Source: Mesorhizobium sp. 131-2-1 (GTDB taxonomy: Bacteria; Pseudomonadota; Alphaproteobacteria; Rhizobiales; Rhizobiaceae). From it: DNA of 64,000 bases. Shown in pieces: positions 51,319 through 60,564 of this stretch. A program made the translations under genes and the position numbers. The stretch's first letter is position 1, and every line of letters starts with the position of its first letter. The notes under the pieces are model-generated. The model saw only the letters and a program-made list of their open reading frames with translations. It ran no database searches and had not been told where the DNA came from. The stretch is taken from positions 2,108,501 to 2,172,500 of the forward strand of contig NZ_AP023247.1 of the NCBI RefSeq assembly GCF_016756535.1, read 5' to 3'.

Positions 51319-51925
51319 CCTTGATGGCCGCGAGGCGGTCCCAGAACAGCACCAGCGACACGGCAAGCCCAACCAGCGCGCCGGCGGCGATCAGGCCCAA
51401 ACCGGACAGGACGGCCGACCAGGCCTTGCCGCGCCGAGCCGCCCGCAGCGGCGGATCGGCCTCCGCCACCAAGGCGCGCTGCAGCCTCGGAACGGCATGC
51501 TCGACGCCGCCTTCCATCATCCGCTGGCGCTCGACGACACGCTCGGCCACATAGCGCGTCACCTGATCGGCGACGATCTTCATGTCGACCGATTCGGCGA
51601 GCACCACGCGGCCGATGCGCGTATCCTTGAGGAAGCGGTAGGTGCGGCGGTCCCGCCCCATGGCGACGTGGCTGACGGCGTCAATCCACAGGCGCGGCTG
51701 CAGGCCGGACGAAACGGCGAAGTCGAAATTGTCCATGTCGGCGGGCACCTCGGCGAAGACAGGCGCGAGCTCGGCGGCGAGTAGATCGAGCCGCATCCGA
51801 TGCGCCTCGCGCATATCGACGACGACATCGTCGCGATCGGCAAAAGCGTTCTTCACGTCGCGGATGGCATCGGACAGTTTGTGCGATTGTTCGATCGGGG
51901 TGGTTTTCTCGCCTACGTCCTTCAT
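51308..51925 (-). CDS. Hypothetical protein with C-terminal membrane anchor
   Basis: A 205-residue protein of no recognised family. Residues 1-170 are polar and mixed alpha/beta (DDVVVDMREAHRMRLDLLAA; VSHVAMGRDRRTYRFLKDTR); residues ~173-195 form one TM helix (GLGLIAAGALVGLAVSLVLF), so the bulk probably faces the cytoplasm with a tail anchor. It lies between a metallophosphoesterase and an alpha/beta hydrolase. Coding is supported by the consistent composition and TM pattern. Confidence 0.75.
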   Translation of the reverse strand: MKDVGEKTTPIEQSHKLSDAIRDVKNAFADRDDVVVDMREAHRMRLDLLAAELAPVFAEVPADMDNFDFAVSSGLQPRLWIDAVSHVAMGRDRRTYRFLKDTRIGRVVLAESVDMKIVADQVTRYVAERVVERQRMMEGGVEHAVPRLQRALVAEADPPLRAARRGKAWSAVLSGLGLIAAGALVGLAVSLVLFWDRLAAIKVSF

Positions 51926-52000
51926 TGGCGCTGCCTCGCGTTGGTTAACAGCGAGTTAACACAGTCGCCGGCAAAATGCACTGGCGAGATGGTGTCGAGG

Positions 52001-52801
52001 TCAGCTCGCCGCCGCGCCAAGCAGCGGACGCGCGCGCCTGCCACGGCGCCTCGTGTTTCGGCGCACGATGTCGGCGATCAGGTCGGGCGCCTCCTCGACG
52101 AGCATGTGGCCAGCTTCCAGCACATGGTGGAGGTGGAAATGCGCGGGCAGGTCGTCGGCTTGGGTGAATGGCAGCATGGCATCGTCCGTCCCCCAGACCA
52201 CCATCACCGGCATGGCGAGTGTGTCCAGCTGTTCGCGCGGAATGGCGCCTTGCCGATCGTCCCTGGTCATGGCGGCGGCGATCTCGACGAGTTTCTGCAA
52301 TTGTCCGGGGCGTTCTCGCATCTCAGCAAGCGTGTCGACGATGTCTTCCGGGGGCAGTCCCCCTGGCCCGGACATGGCTGCCATGCAGGTGCGGATCTCG
52401 TCTCTATCGGCGGCAGCGGCATAGCGGCGCAACAACGGCCCATTGATCTCCGTGCCGAATCCACCCGGAGCCAGAAGTGTCAGCGAGGCCACCGTATCAG
52501 GCTCGCTCAACGCCATCAGGGTCGCGACCGCGCCGCCCATCGAATGGCCGACGAGATGCACCTTTTTCCTTCCGCGTGTCGCCAGGTCGGCGAGGATCGC
52601 CTTGGCCGCGGCCCTGGCTGATGTGCCTGGGACGCCAAGCGAAAGCCCGTGGCCGGGAAGATCGTAGGCAATCGTCCGCATGCCTGGTGGCAGCGTCGAG
52701 ATCACCTCGCGCCAGATATCGCGGCACCCGCCAAAGCCGTGCAGGAATACGACAATCTTCGAGCCGGCGCCCCGTTCGGCGGCGTAAAGGGATGGATCCA
52801 T
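52001..52801 (-). CDS. Alpha/beta-hydrolase
   Basis: A 266-residue alpha/beta hydrolase: oxyanion HGFGG, nucleophile Ser in LVGHSMGGAVATL, acid in VWGTDDAMLPF and the final His in EAGHMLVEEAP. The wording is close to the acyltransferase-like hydrolases annotated near acetoin dehydrogenase and to esterases. It stands alone upstream of the tail-anchored protein on the same strand (75-base gap). Substrate unknown. Confidence 0.9.
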   Translation of the reverse strand: MDPSLYAAERGAGSKIVVFLHGFGGCRDIWREVISTLPPGMRTIAYDLPGHGLSLGVPGTSARAAAKAILADLATRGRKKVHLVGHSMGGAVATLMALSEPDTVASLTLLAPGGFGTEINGPLLRRYAAAADRDEIRTCMAAMSGPGGLPPEDIVDTLAEMRERPGQLQKLVEIAAAMTRDDRQGAIPREQLDTLAMPVMVVWGTDDAMLPFTQADDLPAHFHLHHVLEAGHMLVEEAPDLIADIVRRNTRRRGRRARPLLGAAAS

Positions 52802-52931
52802 GAGTTTAATGAGTTACCGCATGCCCCGGCGACCGGACGGCCGTCCAGCGACAGATTGTGGCTGAAATGCTCTTTGTCCAGAGCAACGGCCAGTAAAGTT
52901 TTTGCGATCAGCCGCGCCGTTCCAGTAAAGT

Positions 52932-54689
52932 TCAGCTGGCGTTGCCCAGGCCTGCTGCACGCAAGGCCTCGACCAACCTGTCGGTGAGATCGGCGGGGTA
53001 TTTCCGGTCGACGAAGGTCGCGCGCGGATTGGCGGCGAATTTCGGGAATTTGGCGACGAGCTCATCGGCCAGCTGGCCGGCCAACTGGTCGCGGCCGGCA
53101 GCCTTGGCGCCGATCAGGCGCGCGGCCAGATAATGCGACTTGGTTGCAGTCGTGCGCAACGATTCACTGGCAATGGCGGCCTGCCGCGTATCGCCCAGCA
53201 TGAATGCGCCGACAAACAGGCCGTAGTCCCACCATGTCGGGTGGCCGCTGAAGGTTTCGACGGCGTGCGCCATGATGGGGGTGCCTTCGCTGTACCTGCC
53301 AGCGAAGATCAGCCCATAGCCGTAGGCCGCGGCCATGCCGAGATCGTAAGGATTGAGCTCGTGGGCCTTACGCATCCAGCGGATCGCTTCATCCGTGTTG
53401 CCGAGGCGCGAATTGAGATAGCCGTAGGCGCGATGCGCGTAGGGGCTGGTCGGCCCGATCTGCACGGCGCGGTGGGCAAACGACATCGCCTGTTCGATCG
53501 TTGCCCCGGAAGGGTAGGCGTAGTGATCGGTGACGGTCTCGAGATGCAGGGACGCGAGTTCGGAATAGACGAGCGACGATTTCGCGCCCTGGTTGGCAAG
53601 TTTCTCGAGGCAGCGATAGGCAGCCTCATGCGTCGCTGCGCTCTGATCGAGATAGTATCTGTCGTTGAGCGCCAGGCACTCAGTCAGGCCGGTGCCGATG
53701 CCGCTTTGCTCGATGTAGCCGTAGATCGGTCCGGAGGCCGGAATGGTCGAGGTCAATATGTTGGCGATGCTGTCCTCGACCGCGTCGGGCGCACTGTCCT
53801 CGGCCGTCAGGTTGCGTGATAGGAGCACCCGGCCGGTGGCGACATTTTGCAGTTCGATCGTGACGTCGCTTGGCGCGGGTCCGGGCAAGATGTCGAATAC
53901 GAAGCTGGTGGCGTCGGCGGCCGGATCATGCGTGCCGTCGGCGTCGCGCCCGATGAAGTCTATCGTGTCGAAACCGGCAAGGCCGGTGCGCAGCGAGGCA
54001 GCCACGCGTGCCGCCTCGGGACCACTCGCCTTTGTGGCGATGTAGATCAAGGGCAAGGTCTCCACCGGTGGCGACGCGATGCTGCCCGTCGCGGCCCCTG
54101 TTTCGACCGCCGAGGCCGCATCCCCGCCGCCGAGCAAGACATCGCCGCCCTGGCGGAGGATGAGCACGCCCAGCATGGCGATGACGACGGCGATCGCGCC
54201 CCAGAAGAACAGCAGATGGCGGGTCAGCGACGGGCCAGGAGCCGCAGACGCGGCCGGCGACATCAGCGGCGCGGACTGTGCGGAAGCGGGCTCCTCCGGC
54301 AATCCGGGCGCAACGATGGCCGGCTGCTCGCCGGCCGGCAGGCGAATTGCGTTCAGCTCATAGGATGGAACATAGCCGCCGCGCGGAATGGCGATACGCA
54401 CTGGTTCGGCAATGCCTTCATTGGCGAAATAGTGCTGCAGAAGCTCGCGCAGCCTGCCCGCCTGAACCCGGACCACGGCATCGGTCGACGGATCGAAATC
54501 GCCGTCCCGGCCGAAAACATCCATTGCGATGGAGAAGCCCTTGAGCCGGTCGGCTTCGCCGGCCTGCTCGCGCTCGACCAGATAGCGCAGCAGCTTTCGG
54601 GCACGCTCCGAGCGTCCGAACGTTTCGCTGGCAAGCAGTCGCTCAAGTGTCTCGCGCACTGCGGGGGCGGCAGGCGTGGCATGCTGCAA
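52932..54689 (-). CDS. TPR-containing membrane protein with N-terminal regulatory domain
   Basis: A 585-residue protein. Residues ~1-110 form a helical domain (RETLERLLASETFGRSERAR, LLRYLVEREQAG, RVQAGRLRELLQHYF) found at the N-terminus of many rhizobial TPR/cyclase-like proteins. One TM helix lies near residue 170-190 (LLFFWGAIAVVIAMLGVLIL), then a periplasmic part with TPR-like repeats (AHRAVQIGPTSPYAHRAYGY; LGNTDEAIRWMRKAHELNP). Start is TTG at 54689 with AGAGGA 8 bases upstream; the ATG at 54830 would add 47 residues of poor quality. Role unknown, possibly signal transduction. Confidence 0.75.
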   Translation of the reverse strand: MQHATPAAPAVRETLERLLASETFGRSERARKLLRYLVEREQAGEADRLKGFSIAMDVFGRDGDFDPSTDAVVRVQAGRLRELLQHYFANEGIAEPVRIAIPRGGYVPSYELNAIRLPAGEQPAIVAPGLPEEPASAQSAPLMSPAASAAPGPSLTRHLLFFWGAIAVVIAMLGVLILRQGGDVLLGGGDAASAVETGAATGSIASPPVETLPLIYIATKASGPEAARVAASLRTGLAGFDTIDFIGRDADGTHDPAADATSFVFDILPGPAPSDVTIELQNVATGRVLLSRNLTAEDSAPDAVEDSIANILTSTIPASGPIYGYIEQSGIGTGLTECLALNDRYYLDQSAATHEAAYRCLEKLANQGAKSSLVYSELASLHLETVTDHYAYPSGATIEQAMSFAHRAVQIGPTSPYAHRAYGYLNSRLGNTDEAIRWMRKAHELNPYDLGMAAAYGYGLIFAGRYSEGTPIMAHAVETFSGHPTWWDYGLFVGAFMLGDTRQAAIASESLRTTATKSHYLAARLIGAKAAGRDQLAGQLADELVAKFPKFAANPRATFVDRKYPADLTDRLVEALRAAGLGNAS

Positions 54690-54844
54690 GTGTCGATCCT
54701 CTCGAATTCGGCACAGGTTGAGGCGCGATAATATAGCGATGGCACTGCCGCACAAGCGTACTTGTATTATGCGATCGCGTAAGCCACCGGATAATTGCCC
54801 ATGGTTAATGCGCGAAGGCCGGAATCGCAATGCATGCAGGGCGT

Positions 54845-54873
54845 CCTGGAGCGCCGCGGACGGGCGCTCCAGG
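54845..54873. terminator. Hairpin downstream of leuA
   Basis: CCTGGAGCGCC (54845-54855) pairs exactly with GGCGCTCCAGG (54863-54873) around a 7-base loop, 11 bases after the leuA stop (minus strand). There is no T-run, so it is either a weak intrinsic terminator or a 3'-end-protecting hairpin. Confidence 0.65.
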
Positions 54874-54883
54874 CCAGAGAGGA

Positions 54884-56605
54884 TCAGCCGGCCTTGCGGC
54901 CGACGATGCGGTTGGCGGCCGAAACAACCGCTTCCAACGAGGCGGCGACGATGTTGGTGTTGATGCCGGCGCCGAACAGCTTGCCGCCCGGATATTCCAT
55001 CTCGACATAGGAGATCGCCGAGGCGTTCGAACCGCGCTGGAGCGAATGTTCGGAATAGTCGAGCACGGACATCTCGACGCCGACATGGCGTGACAGCGCG
55101 TCGACGAAACCGTCGATCGGGCCGGTGCCGGTGCCGGTGATGGTCATTTCCTTGCCCTTGTCGAGGATCACCGCCTCGATCACGCGCCGGCCTTTCACCT
55201 CAGTGTCGGGATAGGTGTGATGGTCGATGAATTTCATCCTAGCGCCGGGCTGGTCGACATAGGTCTCAAGGAAGCGCTCATGGATGCGCTTGACCGGCAC
55301 CTCCTTGCCCTCGGCGTCGGTGATGGCCTGGATCTCCTGGCTGAACTCGATCTGCAGGTTGCGCGGCAGATTGAGGCCGTAGTCGGCCTGCAGCACATAG
55401 GCGATGCCGCCCTTGCCGGATTGCGAGTTGATGCGGATGATCGCCTCGTAGGTGCGGCCGACATCGGCCGGGTCGATCGGCAGATAGGGCACTTCCCAGA
55501 GCGGCTTGTTGGCCTTCTTCAGCGCCTTCATGCCCTTGTTGATGGCGTCCTGGTGCGAGCCGGAAAAGGCCGTGTAGACCAGTTCGCCGACGTAAGGGTG
55601 GCGCTCGGGGATCTTCAGCTGGTTCGAATACTCGTAGACGTCCTTCATCCGGCTGATGTCTGAGCAGTCCAACTCGGGATCGACGCCTTGCGTGTACATG
55701 TTGAGCGCCAGGGTGACGATGTCGACATTGCCGGTGCGCTCGCCATTGCCGAACAGTGTGCCTTCGACGCGGTCAGCGCCGGCCATCAGGCCGAGCTCGG
55801 TGGTGGCGATGCCGGTGCCGCGGTCATTGTGCGGGTGCAACGAAATCAACAGGTTCTCGCGGTTGTCGAGGTTGCGGCACATCCATTCGATGCGGTCGGC
55901 ATAGATGTTGGGCGTCGACATCTCGACCGTCGAGGGCAGGTTGATGATCAGCTTGTTGTCGGGCGTCGGCTTCACGATCTCGGTGACGGCGTTGCAGATT
56001 TCCAGCGCGACTTCGAGCTCGGTGCCGGTGAAGCTCTCCGGCGAATATTCGAAGCGGTAGCCGCCGCCGGCCCTGGCCGCCATGTCGGTGATCATCTTGG
56101 CGGCATCGGTGGCGATGCGCTTGATGCCGGCGACGTCCTTCTCGAAGACGACGCGGCGCTGCAATTCGCTGGTCGAGTTGTAGAAATGCACGATCGGGTT
56201 GGTGGCGCCCTTCAGCGCCTCGAAGGTGCGTGTGATCAATTCGGGACGGCACTGCACCAGCACCTGCAGCGAGACATCGGCTGGCACGTTGCCTTCCTCG
56301 ATGCACCAGCGGGCGAAATCGAAATCGGTCTGCGAGGCCGACGGGAAGCCGATCTCGATCTCCTTGAAGCCCATGTCGAGCAGCAGGCCGAACATGCGCG
56401 CTTTGCGCTCGTGGCCCATCGGGTCGATCAGCGCCTGGTTGCCGTCACGCAGGTCGACCGAGCACCAGATCGGCGCCTTGTCAATGACCTTCGACGGCCA
56501 GGTGCGGTCGGTGAGGCCGACGGTCGGGTAGGGCTGGTATTTGCGGGCGGCGTCCGACATGCCCTTCGCGGCATGATCGGCGCCGATGTCTTCTCGTGCG
56601 TTCAT
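54884..56605 (-). CDS. leuA: 2-isopropylmalate synthase
   Basis: A 573-residue LeuA of the long (LeuA type 2) form. The HMGL-like catalytic domain has IWCSVDLRDGNQALIDPM, metal-binding HPHNDRGTG and NGERTGNVDIV; the C-terminal regulatory domain (residues ~430-565) gives leucine feedback. It condenses acetyl-CoA and 2-ketoisovalerate, the first committed step to leucine. GGGAGAG precedes the ATG. A leucine-rich leader peptide and hairpins lie directly upstream. Confidence 0.95.
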   Translation of the reverse strand: MNAREDIGADHAAKGMSDAARKYQPYPTVGLTDRTWPSKVIDKAPIWCSVDLRDGNQALIDPMGHERKARMFGLLLDMGFKEIEIGFPSASQTDFDFARWCIEEGNVPADVSLQVLVQCRPELITRTFEALKGATNPIVHFYNSTSELQRRVVFEKDVAGIKRIATDAAKMITDMAARAGGGYRFEYSPESFTGTELEVALEICNAVTEIVKPTPDNKLIINLPSTVEMSTPNIYADRIEWMCRNLDNRENLLISLHPHNDRGTGIATTELGLMAGADRVEGTLFGNGERTGNVDIVTLALNMYTQGVDPELDCSDISRMKDVYEYSNQLKIPERHPYVGELVYTAFSGSHQDAINKGMKALKKANKPLWEVPYLPIDPADVGRTYEAIIRINSQSGKGGIAYVLQADYGLNLPRNLQIEFSQEIQAITDAEGKEVPVKRIHERFLETYVDQPGARMKFIDHHTYPDTEVKGRRVIEAVILDKGKEMTITGTGTGPIDGFVDALSRHVGVEMSVLDYSEHSLQRGSNASAISYVEMEYPGGKLFGAGINTNIVAASLEAVVSAANRIVGRKAG

Positions 56606-56709
56606 CGTCGTCTCTCCCGGCGGCTCGCGGACCCGCCTTCAGGCGGATTTGGTGCCGAGCGGCGCCTTTACCAAAGTTTCGTTCGCTTGATGTGACTTGC
56701 CAATTGGCC

Positions 56710-56754
56710 AAGGAGCGTGCGCGTCAGCGGCGTTTCGACCGCCGGGCGCTCCTT
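56710..56754 (-). promoter_or_regulatory. leuA attenuator hairpin
   Basis: AAGGAGCG (56710-56717) pairs with CGCTCCTT (56747-56754), enclosing an inner stem CGGCG/CGCCG (56727-56743). The outer stem overlaps the stop codon of the leader peptide. Two more hairpins follow before leuA: 56651-56666 (GGTGCC/GGCGCC) and 56633-56646 (CCGCC/GGCGG). Mutually exclusive pairing controlled by ribosome stalling on Leu codons is the expected mechanism. Confidence 0.7.
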
Positions 56755-56873
56755 CAGCGAACCCGGCGATCGCCGATAAGGCCGAGAAGAAGCAGGGTCG
56801 AATGCAGCGCGCGCACGGTCTCGCCGGCAAAGCCAGCCGGACGGGAAGCGACGGAAGAGGCGCGCGTGTTCAT
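56754..56873 (-). CDS. leuL: Leucine operon leader peptide
   Basis: A 39-residue open frame, MNTRASSVASRPAGFAGETV, then RALHSTLLLLGLIGDRRVR. It has four consecutive Leu codons (CTG CTT CTT CTC) and a fifth Leu two residues later. It is 149 bases upstream of leuA and its stop lies in a strong hairpin, the layout of a transcription attenuator. Leu starvation would stall the ribosome at the Leu run and allow leuA transcription. Confidence 0.8.
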   Translation of the reverse strand: MNTRASSVASRPAGFAGETVRALHSTLLLLGLIGDRRVR

Positions 56874-57019
56874 GGCGGCTCTCATACAGGAGCGGCCTCC
56901 CCGAGGCAAGTGGGCCGTGCCTTGGCCTGCGGCAGGTGTCCTCTTTCGCGCAGGCTGCAAATGCGCCAAAGTTGAGGTTCGACGGGGCCGCAGTGCCTCG
57001 CTGCAGGGGGAGGTCGTCC

Positions 57020-58186
57020 GTGAATTTCGTGTTCTTCTCGCCGCATTTTCCCGCCAACGGCGCCGATTTCTGCGACCGGCTGAAGAAGGCCGGCGCCACC
57101 GTGCTCGGCGTCGGCGATGCGCCCTATGAGGCGCTGAACGGAAAACTGAAGGTGGCATTGTCGGAATATTACCGTGTCGCGGACATGGAGGACTACGATG
57201 CCGTGTTCCGGGCCATGGGCCATTTCATCCACAAATGGGGGCGTATCGACCGTTTCGAGTCGCTCAACGAGCACTGGCTGGAGCTGGAAGCCAACATCCG
57301 CACCGATTTCAACATCTTCGGCACGAAGCTCGATTTCGTGAAGAACCTGAAGCGCAAGAGCCGCATGCGCGCCTTCTTCCGCAAGAGCGGCGTCGAGACC
57401 ATTCCGCAGCGCAAATGCTCCGACCGCGCCGGCGCCATGACCTTCATCCGCCGCGTCGGCTACCCGGTGGTGGTGAAGCCGGATTCGGGCTCCGGCGCCT
57501 CGAACACGTTCAAGATCTCCAACGCAAAGGAACTCGACCAGTTCTTCCGCGACAAGCCGGAGGACGTGACCTTCGTCATGGAGCAGTTCATCGAGGGGCT
57601 GGTGGTGACCTTCGACGGGCTGGTCAACCGCGCCGGCGAGGTGGTGCTGGCGGCCAGCCACCGCTACGACCAGAGCATCATGGAGGCGGTCAACCACGAC
57701 CGCCACATGAGCTACACCTGCTTTCCCGAGATCACCCCGGCGGTGGAGGAGGCGGGCCGCAAGATCCTGAAGGCGTTCGACGTGCGCGAGCGCTTCTTCC
57801 ACATCGAACTGTTCGAGACCAAGGACAAGCGCATCATCGCGCTCGAGGTCAACATGCGCCCGCCCGGCGCCTGGATGACCGACGCCATCAACTATACGTT
57901 CGACATCGACGTCTATGCCGCATGGGCCGACATGGTGGTCAAGGATGCCGCCGGCGGACCTTACAAGGGCAAGTATTTCACCGCCTATGCCAGCCGCAAA
58001 CGCCACATCGACTATTTGCACAGCCATGAGGACGTGCTAGCCGCCCACGGCGACAAGATCGTCCACCACCAGGCCATCGAAGAGGTTTTCAGCCGCGCCA
58101 TGGGGAACTACGCCTATCAGATGCGCTCGAGGGACCAGAAGGCGTTGCGCCAGGCGGTCGACTACATCCACGCGGAAAAGGCCTGA
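57020..58186 (+). CDS. ATP-grasp domain protein, first of a pair with an esterase
   Basis: A 388-residue ATP-grasp protein. An N-terminal domain starts NFVFFSPHFPANGADFCDRL; ATP-binding segments are YPVVVKPDSGSGASNTFKI and VTFVMEQFIEGLVVTFDGLV, and the metal site is IALEVNMRPPGAWMTDAINY. Such enzymes ligate a carboxylate to an amine through an acyl phosphate. The start is GTG at 57020 with GGGGGAGG about 7 bases upstream. The next gene starts 3 bases after its stop, so they form one operon. Substrates are unknown; an amide- or peptide-forming role in a small-molecule pathway is inferred. Confidence 0.88.
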   Translation: MNFVFFSPHFPANGADFCDRLKKAGATVLGVGDAPYEALNGKLKVALSEYYRVADMEDYDAVFRAMGHFIHKWGRIDRFESLNEHWLELEANIRTDFNIFGTKLDFVKNLKRKSRMRAFFRKSGVETIPQRKCSDRAGAMTFIRRVGYPVVVKPDSGSGASNTFKISNAKELDQFFRDKPEDVTFVMEQFIEGLVVTFDGLVNRAGEVVLAASHRYDQSIMEAVNHDRHMSYTCFPEITPAVEEAGRKILKAFDVRERFFHIELFETKDKRIIALEVNMRPPGAWMTDAINYTFDIDVYAAWADMVVKDAAGGPYKGKYFTAYASRKRHIDYLHSHEDVLAAHGDKIVHHQAIEEVFSRAMGNYAYQMRSRDQKALRQAVDYIHAEKA

Positions 58187-58189
58187 GCG

Positions 58190-58966
58190 ATGGACGTCTC
58201 CTATCACAAGGGGTTTGCCCGCAATCTCGGCCGCGACATGGAGTACAAGCGCTACGGCCATGCCGGCCGGCCGGTGGTGGTGTTCCCGACCTCGCAGGGG
58301 CGCTTCTACCAGTTCGAGGATTCCGGCGGGGTTGGCGCTCTGGCCGACTTCATCGACACCGGCCGCATCCAGCTGTTCACGCTCGACGGCATCGATTCGG
58401 AATCCTTCTTCGACAAGCATGGCGATCCGGCGCACCGCATCGGTCGCCACGAAGCCTATTTCCGCTATGTGCGCGAGGAAGCGCTGCCGGAACTGCAGGC
58501 GGTCGCCGCCAAGGCCAATGGCGGACGCAATCTGAAGCCGCTGTTTTCGGGCTGTTCGATGGGCGGCTACCACTCGTCGAATTTCGTCTTCCGCTTTCCG
58601 GAACTGGCGAGCGGCGTGATTGCGCTGTCGGGCGTGTATTCGACCCGCGATTTCTTCGGCCGGACGCTCGAGGGCAACATCTTCTTCAACTCGCCGCTCG
58701 ACTATCTGCCGGGCATCGTCGACCAGAAGCTGCTCGGCCGGCTGCGGGCGCTACGGCTGATCTTCTGCTGCGGGCAGGGCGCATGGGAGGAGCGCATGCT
58801 GGTCGAAACGCGCGAGCTGGAACAGGTGCTGCGCGACAAATCGATTCCGGCCTGGGTCGACTATTGGGGCGGCGACGTCAGCCATGACTGGCCGTGGTGG
58901 CACAAGCAGCTGGTCTATTTCTTCGGCCGCTGGCTGGACGAGGACCTGATGAAGCGGCTGGACTAG
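58190..58966 (+). CDS. Esterase-like alpha/beta hydrolase coupled to the ATP-grasp gene
   Basis: A 258-residue alpha/beta hydrolase of the esterase-D/antigen-85-like group. The nucleophile Ser123 is in LFSGCSMGGYHSSNF; the C-terminal DYWGGDVSHDWPWWHKQLVY supplies the catalytic Asp/His region. It starts 3 bases after the ATP-grasp stop. The pair ligase plus hydrolase suggests build-up and release of an ester or amide product. No signal peptide, so it acts in the cytoplasm. Confidence 0.87.
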   Translation: MDVSYHKGFARNLGRDMEYKRYGHAGRPVVVFPTSQGRFYQFEDSGGVGALADFIDTGRIQLFTLDGIDSESFFDKHGDPAHRIGRHEAYFRYVREEALPELQAVAAKANGGRNLKPLFSGCSMGGYHSSNFVFRFPELASGVIALSGVYSTRDFFGRTLEGNIFFNSPLDYLPGIVDQKLLGRLRALRLIFCCGQGAWEERMLVETRELEQVLRDKSIPAWVDYWGGDVSHDWPWWHKQLVYFFGRWLDEDLMKRLD

Positions 58967-59083
58967 GATGCGTTGATATTCGGGTGATGCCGGCCTGCCA
59001 CCTTGTTGACGAGCAGATCGACAGGGCCGAGCCTAACCGCCGCGCACTTTTCCTGGAATTGCTTTTGCATTGGATATCAAAAA

Positions 59084-60172
59084 TCAGTCCCTGACGTTTC
59101 TAGCCACCAGCCTGGCTATGCTTGGCCCAATGAGCAGCACGACGAGGAAGCGTGCCGACTGCAGCGCCATGACGAAGGAGATGTCGACGTTCTGCGCCGC
59201 GGCGGCGATGATGGCGACACTGTCCATGCCGCCGGGGCTGGTCGCCAGATAGGCCGTGAGCGGATCGATGCCGAGCACGCGGCTGATTACGAATGCCATG
59301 CCGCCGCAAAAGGCGATCAGCGCCACGATCGAGCCGACGATCTGCGGCAATGCGCGGGTCGCATGGCGCAGGATCGGCCGGGTGAAGTTCAGTCCGATCG
59401 ACCAGCCGATCAGGCCGTAGCTGACGGCCAGCAGCCATTGCGGCAACTGCATATCCACGCCGAAGCCGAGATGGACGATGGTGCCGAGGATGAAGGTGCC
59501 AAGGAAGAACGGCGACGGCAGCCGGCAAAGCCGGCCGAGCAGGCCGCCGACCACCGCCACGCCGAGCATGGCGGCAAAGGCGGTCCATTCGATCGGCGGG
59601 AACCAGACGATGGTTGGGGATTCGACGCCCGACGTGTCGACCCACATGCGCGCGATCAAGGCAGCGGTCATCGAGACGAAGATGACGCGCAGATACTGCA
59701 TGAAGGCGACGAGCCGTTGATCGGCGCCGAAGGCGCCGGCCATCAGCACCATAGCGGTGGCGGCACCCGGCGAGGAGCCCCAGACCGCCGTCGTGCCGGG
59801 CAGGATGCGCCAGCGGCTGATCAGCCAGCCTAACAGGCTGGAGGCGGCGACGGTCGCCATTACCGCGCCAAGGAACAGCGGCCATTCCTTGTAGAAGACG
59901 GGAAAGATGTCGGCGGAGATCGAGGCCGCAACGAGACAGCCGACGACGGCCTGCGCCGAGCCGAACAATGGGCGCGGCACGCGCACCGTGGCCCCGTTGG
60001 TGCCGGCGAGGATCGCCGCCAGCATCGGGCCAATCAGCAGCGCCGCCGGCAAGGCGGCGACTTCCAGCGCGCCGGCGAACAGCAGCGAGAACACCAGCAG
60101 CACCAGCCACTGCCGGGGCCGACGCAGTCGCGCCATGCGTTCAACGGGCGGTTGTTCCGTTGGGGAGTCCAT
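59084..60172 (-). CDS. AbrB-family membrane protein (ammonia-monooxygenase-like annotation)
   Basis: A 362-residue membrane protein with two repeats of the AbrB duplication domain (about 10 TM segments). Repeat-type wording includes ALLIGPMLAAILAG, PLFLGAVMATVAASSLLGWL and YLATSPGGMDSVAIIAA. Many are annotated as putative ammonia monooxygenase or AbrB transcriptional regulators; neither function is supported by the sequence, which looks like a transporter. Monocistronic, upstream of the small monooxygenase gene's 3' end. Confidence 0.82.
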   Translation of the reverse strand: MDSPTEQPPVERMARLRRPRQWLVLLVFSLLFAGALEVAALPAALLIGPMLAAILAGTNGATVRVPRPLFGSAQAVVGCLVAASISADIFPVFYKEWPLFLGAVMATVAASSLLGWLISRWRILPGTTAVWGSSPGAATAMVLMAGAFGADQRLVAFMQYLRVIFVSMTAALIARMWVDTSGVESPTIVWFPPIEWTAFAAMLGVAVVGGLLGRLCRLPSPFFLGTFILGTIVHLGFGVDMQLPQWLLAVSYGLIGWSIGLNFTRPILRHATRALPQIVGSIVALIAFCGGMAFVISRVLGIDPLTAYLATSPGGMDSVAIIAAAAQNVDISFVMALQSARFLVVLLIGPSIARLVARNVRD

Positions 60173-60237
60173 ATCCGGCTCTTAGACCGGGCACGGGCAA
60201 ATGCGAACCCGCCTTGTGGAGAAAATGATTGGCGTCT

Positions 60238-60546
60238 TCAGCCAGCCTTTTCGGCGGGCAGGCCGAAGCCGCCGACAGGATGGGTCTCGACCTGGAATTC
60301 GAAGCCGGCGATGAAAGGCCGCGCCTTGGCGATCGCCGCCTGGACTTCCGGCAATTGCAGCGAAGCCTTGTGGCTCGCCTGATCGGTCCACACTTCGGTG
60401 ACCCAGATGGCGTCGGCGTCGGCCGGGTCGGTGGCAATGATGTAGTTCAGGCAGCCGGGGAGCGCGGCGGTGCTTTCGCGCAGCACGTCCATGACCGCGT
60501 CGCGTTGGCCGCGCGCCGCCCGCATCTTGCCGATCAGTCCGTACAT
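60238..60546 (-). CDS. Antibiotic biosynthesis monooxygenase (ABM/YgiN-like)
   Basis: A 102-residue dimeric alpha/beta-barrel protein with GKMRAARGQRDAVMDVLRES and WVTEVWTDQASHKASLQLPE, characteristic of the ABM/quinol monooxygenase fold. It may oxidise a quinol or phenolic compound without a cofactor. GGGGAG precedes the ATG. A long palindrome (60565-60594) lies directly upstream and is the best candidate for its control site. Confidence 0.87.
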   Translation of the reverse strand: MYGLIGKMRAARGQRDAVMDVLRESTAALPGCLNYIIATDPADADAIWVTEVWTDQASHKASLQLPEVQAAIAKARPFIAGFEFQVETHPVGGFGLPAEKAG

Positions 60547-60564
60547 TCCTTGTCTCCCCTCTCA

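Noticed and set aside
52890..52905. TAAAGTTTTTGC shared with 40276-40290
   Set aside because: A short AT-rich match of 12 bases is not significant in 64 kb.
59084..60172. Ammonia monooxygenase or transcription factor
   Set aside because: The AbrB-type name is a historical label; the sequence is a polytopic membrane protein with no copper site or DNA-binding domain.
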